NCBI GenBank assembly: GCA_037954665.1
Contig: JBBMOL010000013.1
Location: 6,324,001 to 6,388,000 of the forward strand
Length of the DNA stretch: 64,000 nucleotides
Direction: 5' to 3'
Source of the DNA: Laguncularia racemosa
Taxonomy: Eukaryota > Streptophyta > Magnoliopsida > Myrtales > Combretaceae
The notes beneath the pieces were generated by a model that was given only the letters and a program-made list of their open reading frames with translations, searched no databases and was not told where the DNA came from. A program made the translations under genes and the position numbers. Position 1 is the stretch's first letter. The number at the start of each line of letters is the position of its first letter. Positions 45,212 through 58,470 of this stretch are shown piece by piece.

Positions 45212-47290
45212 ATGGCAAAAGGCTCGATATTTTTCTGGGTCTTGCTTTGTTTAACTTTTCCTTCCTTCTCTCACTCTCAAAACCTTCTCTTTCATGGCTT
45301 TAAGAGCGATGCTAATAGTAATATGAGCTTTAGTGGTGGTGCTGAGATCGACAGCAATGGCGTACTACAATTGACGAATGACTCGCTTCGTGTACTTGGG
45401 CATGCGTTTTATGCATATCCAGTTCGTTTCAAGAGCTCTGGTGATGGAAAAATGCTGTCTTTCTCAACAGCTTTTGTTTTTGCAATCCAGCCGAAGTATC
45501 AGACACTTGGTGGTCATGGCCTTGCTTTTACAATTCGTCCTAACAAGGACCTTTTTGGTGCTCTTCCAAGTCAGTACCTTGGGCTTATGAATTCAAGTTA
45601 TGTTGGTAATTTCTCAAACCATTTTTTTGCTGTTGAATTTGATACTGTTCAGGACTTTGAGTTCGGTGATATTAATGACAACCATGTTGGGATTGATATA
45701 AATTATTTGGCTTCTAATAAATCTGTGCCTGCTGAGTATTATGGTGAAGATTCTGTAAAGAGACACCTTGATTTGAAAAGTGCAGTAAAGATTCAAGCTT
45801 GGATTGATTATGATTCTGGAAATAAGCAATTAAGTGTAAAGCTTTCACCTTCTTCGGTTAAACCAACCACTCCCATTTTGTCGTTTGATGTGGATCTTGG
45901 TTTAATATTTGAAGATCTTATGTATATTGGTTTCTCCGCATCAACTGGTTTGTTGTCTGGTTCACATTATATAATGGGTTGGAGTTTTCAGATGAATGGA
46001 GAAGCTGAGTCTTTCTCTTTGTCTTCTCTTCCATCGCTTCCTGGCTCTGAAACAAGCAACAAAGCTTTGGTTATTGGCGTTTCTGTTTCCGTGGTGGTTG
46101 TGATTATTTTAGGGAGTGTGGTAGCATTTTATATTATTAGGAGAATCCGGAACGCTGATGTTATTGAGGCTTGGGAGCTTGATGTTGGGCCACATAGGTT
46201 CCCTTATCAAGAACTTAAGAGAGCTACAAGAAGTTTTCGGGACAAAGAGCTACTTGGATTTGGTGGATTTGGTCGAGTTTACAAAGGAACCTTACCAAAC
46301 ACAAATACCCAAGTTGCCGTTAAGCGGATCTCTCATGAATCAAAACAGGGTTTGCAAGAATTTGTATCCGAGATTTCTAGTATTGGACGGCTTCGCCATA
46401 GAAATTTGGTTCAATTAGTAGGATGGTGTCGTAGGAAGGGAGATCTTATGCTTGTTTATGATTATATGCCTAACGGTAGCTTGGACAAGTACATATTTGA
46501 TAGACCAGTAGCCGCTCTCACTTGGGAACAAAGGTTTAAGATCATCAAAGACGTAGCGTCTGGCCTCTTGTATCTGCATGAAGAGTGGGAGCAAACTGTA
46601 ATCCATAGGGATATAAAAGCAGGTAACGTGCTTTTAGATGCTGAGCTCAATGGACGGTTAGGTGATTTTGGTCTTGCAAAGCTATATGACCGTGGGTCTA
46701 ACCCGAGCACCACCAGGGTGGTGGGAACATTGGGCTATCTTGCACCCGAGCTCACACGTACTGGAAAGCCAACAACGAGGTCGGATGTCTTTGCTTTTGG
46801 TGCACTCATGCTTGAAGTTGTTTGTGGTAGAAGACCCATTGAGCCTAAAGCATCGCCGGAGGAGCTCATCTTGGTGGATTGGGTTTGGGAGAAGTGGAGG
46901 ACAGGAGCTATTCTTGATGTCGTTGACACGAGATTGGGAGGTGAATTTGATGAGGTTGAGGTCATTGTGGTGTTGAAATTAGCACTGATGTGTTCCAACG
47001 ATGCCCCTGATATGCGGCCTACGATTAGGCAGGTCGTGAGGTACTTGGAGGGGGAAGTGCTGTTACCGGAGGAGGTGGCGGCACCGGGTATAAATGGCGA
47101 GAAAAAGGTTAGTAATGGAAATGGTGAAAAATTAGACTTTGGGGACGATGTTCATTCGTATCCAACAGCATCTTCTTTGGAGAAAGTGAGCATATCGTCA
47201 CCCTCTGCTGATGATGCAGATAATGATCTTGAAGCTGGGTCATCCTCACCGTTATCTCTGTTGGGTAGAGGTGACGGTTCACATCCATAG
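45212..47290 (+). CDS. LECRKS4: L-type lectin receptor-like kinase, LecRK-S.4-like
   Basis: Intact, intron-less, 692 residues, the usual length and structure for this family. It has a signal peptide (about 1-22); an extracellular legume-lectin domain (about 23-265) with GHGLAF, metal-binding VEFDT and DNHVGIDIN; and a single membrane span (about 285-309). The Ser/Thr kinase (about 344-612) has the glycine loop GFGGFG (349-354), VAVK371, E387, HRD 465-467, DFG 485-487 and APE 511-513. All catalytic residues are present, so an active RD kinase is expected. The juxtamembrane WELDVGPHRF and overall pattern match clade S.4 of Arabidopsis best, from memory. It is likely a plasma-membrane receptor in carbohydrate or stress signalling. 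The start codon is the first ATG and is followed directly by the signal peptide. The Ser/Asp-rich tail (625-692) is family-variable. Confidence 0.96.
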   Translation: MAKGSIFFWVLLCLTFPSFSHSQNLLFHGFKSDANSNMSFSGGAEIDSNGVLQLTNDSLRVLGHAFYAYPVRFKSSGDGKMLSFSTAFVFAIQPKYQTLGGHGLAFTIRPNKDLFGALPSQYLGLMNSSYVGNFSNHFFAVEFDTVQDFEFGDINDNHVGIDINYLASNKSVPAEYYGEDSVKRHLDLKSAVKIQAWIDYDSGNKQLSVKLSPSSVKPTTPILSFDVDLGLIFEDLMYIGFSASTGLLSGSHYIMGWSFQMNGEAESFSLSSLPSLPGSETSNKALVIGVSVSVVVVIILGSVVAFYIIRRIRNADVIEAWELDVGPHRFPYQELKRATRSFRDKELLGFGGFGRVYKGTLPNTNTQVAVKRISHESKQGLQEFVSEISSIGRLRHRNLVQLVGWCRRKGDLMLVYDYMPNGSLDKYIFDRPVAALTWEQRFKIIKDVASGLLYLHEEWEQTVIHRDIKAGNVLLDAELNGRLGDFGLAKLYDRGSNPSTTRVVGTLGYLAPELTRTGKPTTRSDVFAFGALMLEVVCGRRPIEPKASPEELILVDWVWEKWRTGAILDVVDTRLGGEFDEVEVIVVLKLALMCSNDAPDMRPTIRQVVRYLEGEVLLPEEVAAPGINGEKKVSNGNGEKLDFGDDVHSYPTASSLEKVSISSPSADDADNDLEAGSSSPLSLLGRGDGSHP

Positions 47291-50200
47291 TAGCTTGTTG
47301 GTGGATTGCCTCGACATCATCTAGGGTGTTTACTTAGTAGCTTGACGTTCAAATTAATTTTTGCACTTTGCAATGTAAATGTCTTCTGTAGTATTCCATT
47401 TTTGGATTGTAAATTGGCCATCATTTCGGTTAGTAATAATTCCCTCTTTGTACGAAAGTTGTTCGCAGATGAGTACATCTTCCATGATGCTTGCATTCTT
47501 AACTAGCAGCCATTTTCTTGGTCAATATCTCCTATTTCCTCCCCGGCTCCCCCGGATAAATGGATTTAAGACATGTTTGTTTCATTTATTTTGTTGTGCT
47601 TTAAGAAACATAATAAGAAATTTAAAGTATAAGTAAATATATAGCTAAACATGTACTGTAGGACCGAAATTTGCAATCTCCAAAAACCTATTTCAACCCT
47701 GTCTCATTCCATGAGTAGGTGATATACATAGCTTTACAAAAGTTGAGTTGCTTTGTTTTGGTAAAAAGAAAAAGAACAAAAAAAAAAAAAAACTAGCTAA
47801 AGTATATTTTAAAAAGATAAAACTTTGAATGAGTAATAGTTGAAATATATATTCTTAGTTCCCAACATGTTGGACGCATGATGAAAAAATAACACTTCAT
47901 GGACAATGTTGTAATAGTTACGAATTTTTATCCCACAATGATAAAGTTATATCATAATTTGGGCTAGTTTGGATTATTTTTATTTTTTTATTTATATTAG
48001 ATCTAAAATTTAGTATTTAAAAAATTATTTTATTTGAATCTTATTTTAATAATTATAATAAAAATGATAATTGAGAAATGAGAATTGAAAAATAAAAGTT
48101 CATACACTTTTAAGAGGAAAGAATTTAAAAATATATATTTTATATATTGAAAAAGAAGATATTAGTTGGTATTTTTATAAAAATAAACAAAATAATAAAT
48201 AAATAAGTTTAAATTTTTAGGGATATGTTAGGATTTAATTTTTTAAGAAGCATATATATTTTCATTTTTTTGCATCTTATTTTTATTAAACATACGTATT
48301 TGAGTGGATGTTAAATGGAAAGAAAAAAAAAAAACAAACAAACGAGCCCATTATCCTTTTTGTTTTTTCCTTCATTATTATGACACTGTCGCTATATTAG
48401 ACAAAGGAAAGAAATTGGAAGGAAAAAAATGAGAGGAAAATTTATATATATAAAAAGGACAGAATGAAAAGGAATGATTATGAAGGAAAAGATATTTAGA
48501 TTTTTTTTTTCAAACTTGTTGAAATATTAGAAAACTTTTAAAATTTCAAAATATTTTTTTATTAAAAGGATATATGTATATGTGTGTATATATGCATGTA
48601 TTTTTATAAACTTCTTCTCAATTCTCTCAACATGCAATGAAAACTGTTTTTATGAGCTCAAGAGAATGTTTTCTTTTAAAAATTCATCCCTTCCGTTTCT
48701 CATATTTTTTCCAAATAAGGAAAAAGCAATTATTTCCTCAATTCCTTTCCTCCCCCTTTCCTTCATTTGTTCCAAGCACAGTGCAACGGGAAATCACGAC
48801 TTCCATATATAACTTCACCACAAATATAATTAATTTGACTCAATTACCTTTGACATCTTACAAATTCAATAATCACTCCACCTTTTATTTATTAAAAGCA
48901 TTCAAAATTTGGATCTTACTTTATAAGAATGAGGAGGACTAGTTTAAATAGCACGTTCAAAATAACATGTAGTATATTATCACTCTCTTTTCTTGAACAT
49001 ATAAAAGAAGTATCAATCAATTTTGGGCCTTATTTTAGAGGGTTTTTTTTTGCTTATATAAGTTCCCCCCCTTTTTTTTTCTCCAAAAGCATATACAAAT
49101 TCAATAAATGAAAAGTAGCAACAAAAGTTCTAACTCTAGAACAGTGGGATCATCTCTCAAGGTCAAACTTGCAAGTTAAATTGATTTTTTATTTTTTTTT
49201 GGTTCTTTTTCTTGAAATACGATTGTATTCATTGCCAAGGTTGAATATAATATTACAAAGTCTGGTTTTTATCCTTCTCTACTGTCTTTGAATCGAATCT
49301 TTGAGTAGGTCTCCATACTATACTACAACGGGAATTGTATAACGGTATATATATAGAAAAACCTATCTTGAGGACCTTTTCTGTTATTAGGTCTATTTAT
49401 TTCATAATGATGATAATAAATTATTAGCACGGGGATTTTTTTTTTGGTTGGTTATTATTATCTATAGTAAAATAAACAAATGCTTTTATCTAATCTTGTA
49501 AGTATAAAAATAATATGTGTGTTTTCTCTTAGATCCTAAATATTTGATATTTTTTTTCATAAATAAAGTTATATAATAAATAAAATTTATATCGTAGTTG
49601 ATTGTTGTTCTCGTAAAATGGCTCTCAATTTTTCAAATATCGATATAAAGTAAATATGATGGCTATATTTTGTTGGAAAAAATTTATATCAACTTGGGGA
49701 AGAAATCAAATCCTCCTTTTCATCACCTTTTACAATGCATAGATCGACATGAAGAGAAAGAGAGTATAGACTCATCACGTTTGATCTATTAGTTACGGGG
49801 TGCGAAAATTTTTCGATGATAGAAATGTGATAAGGGACAAAAATCACCTAACTTGATAAGAGAGAATAAACTAACGGTAGAAAATGGAGAGATTCACGTG
49901 ATATGCTAAAAGAAAGGTGAGGTCATGTGTCGAGTATTCAAGGAATGGAACAGGGTTGAGATGGGGTTTTGGATGCTGCAAAATTTGGTCCATATAATTA
50001 TAATTAAAACTATTAAATGCGCATCACGATACATATACGCAAAAATTAAATATAACAGTTTGATATAATTTAGAATAAAATAAAAAATAATTAATTAGAT
50101 TGTTGTAGAAAAAATAAAAACAACTCTCAAAAACAACAGTAAAATTGGTTGCCAGCATTTAGAAATCAACTAATGGGAAACCAAATGATATTTAAAGCTG

Positions 50201-51574
50201 GCCGGGGACAAATTATGACGCGTTTGTTGAGAAAGGATGGAGGAACACATTCTCATGGTTACCATGAGCTCAAATCTTTCCCATAGTTTACTTAATAATG
50301 TAACATATAGGAATCAAACTTTGGCCTTCAATCACCAAAACGTTGACCGATTATTTTACTTAATTATGCAAAATATAGGAATCAAACTTTGGCCTTTGAC
50401 CACAAAACATTAACTTATTAGTTTAATTAATTATATAAAATATAAAAATCAAACTTTGGTCTTCGACCACCAAAACGTTTACCTATTTTCCAAGCCCTAA
50501 ATTACCAATAACATGCTATCATCTTAGATTTTCTCGAAATAGAATCTTTCTAAACCTATATTTAGGAGCTAATTGCAAAAACTATATGAAAGAGAACACT
50601 CATGGACTAGGGGTCCAATTTCACCAAATTATTTGATCAATCACTTAGACCTCCTAATTAACTACCTTAGCTACCCATTCAACCACCACCTTTCCCATTT
50701 CACCAAATTATTTGCGAACCGACCTTAAACAATGGTTAGTAACCTACCATAAATGATAGAATAGCCTTGAAACTAAGTTAAAGTAATCTAATAAAAGTTT
50801 TTACATTAATCCAACTTTTCCAAAAATAATGAATTTGTAATTGTTATAGGAGAAAAAAAAAATCCAAGGGATTAACTTTGGATAACAAGTGCAAATACAA
50901 TCATCCTCCTGTTTGTGTACAATTAGATAAATGAATAAATTAGTATCTAGCCTCAATCAATAATTATGTTTTTCGACCTTGATATCGAGACTAATAACCA
51001 CTTTGAATAGATAAGTCATAAACTAGGTGTTCACTACCTATTATGAGACAAATATTTAGAATGATGTGGCTAACAGTTAAATATCAAGACTAATAACAAC
51101 TTTGCAAGAGTAGGTCATCAATATGATGAAAGTATGGTTGATATGAGTCCGAAAGTCTATAACAAAGTTGCCAGTGGGGTGCTTATCATATAGGATATAA
51201 GCGTAGACTAATGTGGTGAATTGGACTATCAATGGTTGATATAGGTTCGAAAGTCCAAAATTAATGATTAAGGTAGTGGATTGAACTAACTGATAAGATA
51301 GATTTGTCATTAGTTTTGGATACTAGTATACGAATATGGATGTTGTCATGGATTTTGTATTAATCGAGATTGTCTAGTTATTTTTCTATAGTTTCCATCA
51401 ATATTAAATAACCAATATTCAGGAATATGTATTATAGGTGTTACTAATGTTACGTTTAGTTAATAGATTTAGGTCGCATGTATTATTACATTAAGTGTGC
51501 ATAGATAGGAGTCATACTTCTTGTGCCTCATAGTATACCAATTGTAAAACTTGCTTTAATATATTTTAGATTAT
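47291..51574. other. LecRK 3' UTR and AT-rich spacer
   Basis: The first few hundred bases are probable 3' UTR. The rest is AT-rich with no recognised gene, apart from the short tandem repeat at 50291-50486. Confidence 0.55.
50291..50486 (+). repeat. Three-copy 66-68-bp tandem repeat
   Basis: Units start near 50291, 50359 and 50426 and share AATCAAACTTTGG, TTC or TTTGACCAC, and CAAAACGTT-like blocks. Confidence 0.8.
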
Positions 51575-51579
51575 AAAAG

Positions 51580-53437
51580 TGTAACGTCTTAGAACTCAGG
51601 ATGTTACAACTCACCATGTGTCACAATTAAGTAACGACACGCTAAAACTCTAAATCCCCATTACAATTTAAACTTGTTTATCTCCACTATACATTCATAC
51701 TAATATAACTTTAATAATAAAACTAAATAATTCTCAAATGAATCTTTCCAATCATCATTACTTTAAACCAATACGTTAAACTCTAATCTCAAAATTAGGA
51801 AAACTATCTATCAACATATAATAGTCAATATAAATGAAAGTCTAACAACTATCTTCACATTTTCAAATCAACAACTTAAATTTCTATCAAGGAGTTCTTC
51901 ATTGATTTTCATATCATTCCTCATCAATGTAATAGTAGTGCTCTCTTCCATATTTATCCAAATAATGACCCACTAAGTTTCCATTCTCATCATAATCAAT
52001 ATATTCATTACTCTCACCTATAACTGAAAAGTAAAAAGGAATGAGCTTAAGCCCAGTACTTGAGTACCATATAGATATGCGCATGCTACATAAACAACAA
52101 TATCAACATGCGTAAATGCGTCGACAATACATATCAAAACATTAGATTAATTATCTTCACTTAACCATCATAACAACATTGGGGTATTTATGACCTCGTT
52201 ACACATGTAATATTTGTAAATATATATTCCTAAGTTGAGAATTGCCACTATAGGCTCCTTCTAACCCTAATCTACTCCACATTATTTCGATACATGGTTC
52301 TACTAGAGACAACACGACATATTGATTATCGGGGTGCCCCTTAAGGATCTGCCACCTCCAGCTCCTAGGCCAAACCAAGCACAAACAACATATATAATTA
52401 ACCCCAATATTCAATTAAATTCATTTAAATATTGTGTTAACAATCACAAGCAACAAAATACGATAGACACATACCTGAAAAATTGTTCCTACTATTATCT
52501 CTCATCTCACTAGGAAAGGGATATAAACCTGTTTAAGTATAAAGAACTAAACTTAGTTCTATTCTACAATTAATCTAGGTTTATTAATTGGTTAAATATA
52601 TTTTAATTTCAGAATTCCCTTCCTCGAAATTTTATCGTGCATTTATCTTAGTTTAGAATCATAGAAATATGAAATATAATTGAAGTATGAGTCTTCCAAA
52701 GGAATATAGTTGTGTGAGAGGCCGTGTAAAGGAATACGGCTAGAGCATGACCGTGCTAGTGGCCATGTATCTTTTTGTGTAAAAAGTTATTTTAGTACAC
52801 CTAAGTACACAGTCATGTATTTAGCCATATACCTTTTATGGATTTTTATAAATCAATATACCCAAGTATACAAATGTATCCTTTATTCATGTACCTTTCT
52901 GTACACATTTATGTTTTCACACGAACGTATGTCTAACTATGTATAATACTGTTTATCACGAACTCTTACTCCCTTTTCTTTGATTTGTTCTAAGCCTAAT
53001 TCTACGATTCTAAGCCTAATTGATAAACTAATTTATTGATTCTAATACATTATGTGGATCTCGTGCACTTACTTGGTTCAAAATTGTGATCGGAATCCTT
53101 TAAGTGCTTAATCCTATGCTCGTTCCATCTTGCTCTTGTTCCATACCCTAATAATATGTCAATAAATTTTGTTTACATCCACTAACATATAATTGGAGAT
53201 AATCATTTTGATGATTACAATTTTTACCTGATGAAAAGGGATTGATCTTGTAGGTATTCGCTAAGTCGCCTTGTAAGTCTCTAAGAGGGTCTCTTAGGTT
53301 GCAGCTGTGTAAATGAGGGAAAAATGAGAGATGTTAGGTTAAAAGGCTTTATGAACTCTAACTCTGAAAACACTAAACTACCTCTCGTCTTTTCATCTAT
53401 TTACTTCTTTAACCTTATTCTTATTTTAAATTAATTA

Positions 53438-53480
<43 letters not shown>

Positions 53481-53482
53481 CA
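51580..53482 (-). repeat. 3' LTR of nested Tekay-like element
   Basis: About 1.9 kb, aligning along its length with 61905-63778. Both copies hold a (TA)n run near the outer U3 end (53443-53477 here) and diverged CACGG-type motifs around 52720-52960. The right edge TTTACA abuts the polypurine tract. Confidence 0.9.
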
Positions 53483-53495
53483 TCCTTCCCTCTTT
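53483..53495 (-). other. Polypurine tract
   Basis: On the minus strand AAAGAGGGAAGGA lies immediately before the TG of the 3' LTR. Confidence 0.8.
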
Positions 53496-55516
53496 ATAAA
53501 AACTTTTGTCCTCAAAAGTTATTTGGGCTTGGAAAGAGTTCTGGATGCCTTCTTCGCATGTCTTCTTATAATTTTCATGTTGCTTTCTACTTTATTTGAT
53601 TTATCCATTGCACCTTGACATCGAGAATTACTCTCCTCCTTAATACTTTCTCCTTAGTGTCAATTATTCTTACAGGTTTTTTAATGGATTATAAATCTGA
53701 TTGTACCTTCAAAGGTTCCAAAGCCACTACTTGGTTTAGGTTTGGTACAAATTTCCTTAACATGAATACATAAAATACATCATTGACTCCAACCAAACTT
53801 GGTGATAGAGCCAACCTATAAGCAATATGCCAACTCCTTCTATAATCTTAAATAGATCCACATATCTAGGATTCAACATCCCTCTCAAGCTAAATTTGAT
53901 TACCCTTTAGTTGGAAATATTTTCAACAGAACCTTATCTTTTATTTGAAATTCCAAGGGGCGTTGCCATTTATCTACATAACTTTTCTAGCGAATTTGGG
54001 CTACAAAAAATCCACTACCTTATCACCATAACCTTGTCTACTAATTCCTGCACTATCTTTAGCTCCATTATCTATCTTTCACCAACATCATCCCAATGTA
54101 AGGGAGATTTGCATTTCGTTCCATACAGTGCTTCATATGGAGCCATCTAAATAGTAGCTTGATAGCTATTGTTGTACATGAATTCCACCAAAGGTAGATG
54201 ATTACTCCAATTACTCTCATGGTCTAAAGCACATGCTCATAATAAATCTTCTAGAATTCGGATTGTCCTTTCAAATTGCCCATCTATCTAAGAATGAAAT
54301 GTAGTACTAAACTATAATTTTATACCTAAAGCTTGATATAAACTTTTCCAAAACTTACTCATAAACCGGGTATCCCTATCAGAAGTAATAGTGGTTGGCG
54401 CACCATATATTTTGATAATCTCTTTGATGTACAGTTGAGCAAGCTTTCTAATATGTAATCCACCTTAATTGGAAGGAAATGAGTCGATTTGGTCAATCTG
54501 TCTACAATCACCCAGAGTGCATCGTATTTCTCCTTAGTTCATGAGAGGGCTGTTATAAAGTCCATAATTACATGTTTCCACTTCCATTCAAGTATGGGAA
54601 GTGGTCAGAATTCATCAATTAGTCTTTGGTGTTCAATCCTAATTTATTGGCCGATTAGGCATCTAGATACGAATTCAGCTATCTTCCATTTCATATTGCT
54701 CTACCAATAATGACTCTTTAGGTCTTTATACATCTTGGTACTTCTAAGATGTATTGTGTATCCTAAATAATGGGCTTCTTTCATTATTTCCTTTTTCAAT
54801 TGCATGTTATCTAAAACACACAATCCCAAGCCATATTTAACTATTTCTCCAACATCCACATTAAATTCTATGGTTTCACCTTGTTCTATCTTGCTCTTGA
54901 TCTTTTGAATTCCAGGATCTCCAATTTGCGCTATCTTAATTCAATCAAGTAGAATTGGTTGAATACAAAGAGTAGTCAACATAGTTCTCACTTCATGTGT
55001 CACCATCTTTAATTCTAACTTGCGCATATCTTCCAATATCTGTCTTTAAAAGGTGATTAAAGATGTTATGTTAATTTGCTTTATCCTATTGAGGGCATTT
55101 GCAATAACATTAGCCTTTCCGGAGTGGTAATGGATCTCTACATCATAATCATTTATCAATTCCAGCCACTTTCTTTGCCTCATGTTCAAGTCCTTCTATG
55201 TGAATAAATATTTTAGGCTCTTGTGGTTTGTGAAAATTTTGTACTTTGCTCCATATAGGTAATGTCTCCACAATTTCAAATCCTAAGATCAAAGCCGCTA
55301 ACTTTAAGTCATGTGTGGGATAGTTCCTCTTATATGGTTTCAATTAGCAAGAGGAATAGGTGATGAGTCTCCCATTCTGCATGAGTACACATCCCAAGCC
55401 TTGAATTGATGCATCATTAAAGACTTCAAATTCTTCCCTTATCTTTGATAAGGCTAACACAAGGGTTATCACCAATTTCTCCTTTAGTGTTATAAAACTA
55501 TTTTCACATTTGTCAC
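53496..55516 (-). pseudogene. Chromodomain, integrase and RNase H remnants of the Tekay-like element
   Basis: Minus-strand fragments in several frames: chromodomain-like ATWKL block (about 53500-53640), integrase C-terminus and core (about 53700-54600), integrase zinc-finger region (about 54640-54760) and RNase H (55343-55149; KRNYPTHDLKLAALIL). They contain many stops. The frame is cut at 55516 by the solo LTR, whose duplication GTCAC lies in the coding sequence between RT and RNase H. Confidence 0.82.
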
Positions 55517-57540
55517 TGTAAACACCCCATTTTTTCTTTAGGAATCGATAATTCTAAAAAATAATCAATTTTCAATTTTTCCCAATTTTTTCCAATTTTT
55601 CTCTAATTTACCAAAAATAATAAAAATATTCAAAAAAAATAAAAATAAATAGGAAAACACATCAATTTTGAAAAATGATTTCAGAAATAGCAATAACAAA
55701 TAATAAACAATTTTTACAAAATTTGGAATTTTCAAAAAATACAAAAAAATAGAAAAATCGCATTGCATATATGCAATTTGCGAAATTAGAAAAATCAGGA
55801 AAGTGGGCTAGCTTAGCTGGTCCGGACCATGGGCTAAGGCGCGCGGTGCGGGTGCGAGGTCAGGGGTTCGAATCGCGGGAGGAGCAGTTTCCGCGTTTTG
55901 CAATTTTTTCACTTATCCAGGACACGTGGCAGCATCCGATTGGCTGGAGGAAGCGCACGCGCCGGGCGCGTGATCGTCTTCTACCTCGAGCCCGAGATCG
56001 CCGACGGAAGAGAAAATTCGAATTTCCGCCGTTTCGATTCGATTTTTTGCACAAATCCAACAGATCTTCAACAGAAATAAGATAAACATTATCTAATTGG
56101 AATCAAATTGCAACAAATCAAAGGATTTACACAAATTGGAGTTGGTTTTGTTAACCGAAAATCCGATTAGCTTCGATCGGAGGAAATCCGAGCTTATCCA
56201 GCTCGGTTTCAAGTGCCTATAAATAGGAATCGAAGGGAGGAAGCCAAGACACGAATCACAATTGAGAGAAAGTGAGGAAAGAGTGCAAATCGGAGAGCAT
56301 CGGAGGAGACCCAAAACCGCGAAGCACCGGCCGGAGTTGAACCACCACCAGGAGGCGATCTGGGAGCAAACCACCACCACCATTGGATTCAGCAACCTCG
56401 AGAAGTTAGGATTCGGCACCTCACCCGCTGCAAAAGGCCACCGGAACGCCGTGAACGAGCCTTCCACTTTTTTTATTTTATTTAATTTACTTATTTTGTT
56501 TATTTATTTGTTCCGAATTAATTTATTATTTATTTGTGGTTTTTGTTATTTGCTTAGTTATTTATTTATTGGTTTTTGTTATTTGTTTAGTTATTAGTTA
56601 TTTATTTGTTTCCATTTTCAATAAATAGAAAAAATGTAGAAATTAGGTTTTTTTTTAGGATTTAATAATGTAAAATAAAAAATAAAAAAGAATAAAACAA
56701 GAAAAATATTAGGAAAATAATAATAAAATTTTAGATGTCAAAATAGGATAGATAATAAACTTAGGATACAAAAATCAACAAAAAATCCAAAAAATCACAA
56801 AAATCAACAAAATTCCCAAAAATCACAAAAATAACAAAAATCATAAAAGTTAATAAAAAATTCAAAAATTATGAAAGAATCATAAAAATAAGTTTTAGCA
56901 CTTAGAAAAATCCTTTTCTTTAAATAAATCCAAAATTGATGTTTTTCCCTAAAAATCATTTTCAAAATCAGATTAAAGCTTAGGTTTAGAATTTTTTAGA
57001 AAAACCCCAAAAATGGTAAGAACATAAAGTAAAAGAGATTTCATAAATTAAAATTCACCAAACCAACTTAAGGTTTTCAGAAAAGCGAACTACGGCTTGT
57101 TTGATCATGAGTAGCAGGTACGTAGGCACCCATTCGGGTCAACCCATAAAATGAATGAAAAATCATTTTCTTGAAATAACTCAAAAGCATAATAAAAAGT
57201 AACAGAAACATAATGAAGCATATTTCTAAATAAGATCAATTTCAGGAGATTAGGTGGTAACCGTAAAGGTTTTAATAGGTTAGCCTCCGGACTTAGAAAC
57301 TCTGGTTTTCCCTTTTCCTCTTTTCAAAAACGAAAAGAGGAAATAATGACGACTAGTGGTCTAAATTAAGACTAATCCGCTCCTTTAGTCTTAATTCAAT
57401 ATTTCCCAACAACAGTTGGGTGGCGACTCCAAAATTAAACGAAATTCCTAACTTAAGTCGAGAATCTACATTAGATGATCATAGGGTCTAGTCTAGATCG
57501 GATTAGGAATGAGAATTCAAAAATTAGACTCGACAGTCAC
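55512..57540 (+). mobile_element. Solo LTR, copy 2 (Tat/Ogre-like), duplication GTCAC
   Basis: The 2019-bp unit (55517-57535) opens TGTAAACACCCC and closes GACTCGACA, with 5-bp duplications GTCAC at 55512-55516 and 57536-57540. It is closely similar to copy 1 along its length, with TATAAATA at 56218-56225. It lacks the GC-rich block and splice-donor-like site that copy 1 has at about 23510-23590. It inserted into the pol of the older Tekay-like element on the opposite strand. Confidence 0.92.
55806..55885 (+). other. tRNA-like Pol III box pair in LTR copy 2
   Basis: TAGCTTAGCTGG (A-box-like, 55809-55820) and GGTTCGAATC (B-box-like, 55865-55874) are 44 bp apart. The B box is closer to consensus than in copy 1, and the pair again lies upstream of the LTR TATA box. 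Confidence 0.62.
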
Positions 57541-58470
57541 TCTACAAAAATTTGACCTTCTACTTTATTAGTTAGGTCAAAGGAGTTGCTAGACGAAAAA
57601 ACCTTTTCACAAAATGCATGTAATAACCAGTTCGCCCCAAAAAGCTTTTGACCTTTGTTACAGTTCTTGATCTAGGTTAGTTAACAATTGATTTTACCTT
57701 CTCAAGATCTACTAAAATGCCATCTTTGTTTACCACATGTCCTAAAAAGGATACATGTTCTATCAAAACTTGCACTTGTTGAACTTGATATATAAATTCT
57801 CCTCCCATAGTCTTTCTAGGATTATTCTCAAATGTTTTTCATGTTTTTCCTTACTCTTGGAATAGATAAGGATATCATTTATGAATATCACTACAAAATG
57901 ATCCAACAAGTCTTTAAGCACTCTATTCATTAGATCCATGAAAGCAGTTAGAGCATTTATTAATCTAAAAGGCATTACTAGGAATTCATAATGTTTGTAC
58001 CAAGTCCCAAAGGCAATCTTTTGGATGTCTTCTTACTTGATCCTTAATTGATGATACTCCGATCTTAAGTTAATTCTAGAGAACACTTGAGCTACTTATA
58101 ATTGGTTAAATAGGTTATCTATTATAGGGAGGGGGTACTTATTCTTAATCATGACTCGGTTCAGCTCCTTGTAATCGATACATAATCTCAAGCTTCCATC
58201 TTTCTTCTTAACAAAGAGTACTGAAGCATCCTATAGCAAGACACTTAGCCTAATGAATCCATTATCTTGCAACTCTTGAAGTTAGGTCTTTAGCTTAGAC
58301 AATTCAGTGGGTGCCATTTTATAAGGTGTCTTGGATATTGGTGTTGTTCCTAGTACCAAATTAATGTAGAGTTCTATCTTTTTGACTAGTGGTAAGCCTG
58401 GTAGATTTTCTGGAAATACATATGCATACTCTTTCACCACATGTATGTCTTCAAACGTAATGGTGATCGT
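57541..58470 (-). pseudogene. Reverse transcriptase remnant of the Tekay-like element
   Basis: The minus strand reads from about 58470: PENLPGLP, KKDGSLRLCIDY, KNKYPLP, EFLVMPF and LMNRVLKDLLD, then a connection region ending at the solo LTR. The catalytic motif reads FINDI instead of FIDDI (Asn codon at 57877-57879, a GAT-to-AAT change). Several stops are present, so the enzyme is dead. Confidence 0.88.

Noticed and set aside
46158..46998. ORFs in other frames across the LecRK
   Set aside because: Shadows of the intact 692-codon reading frame.
50291..50486. CRISPR-like array
   Set aside because: Three contiguous diverged units without spacers in plant DNA; a simple tandem repeat.
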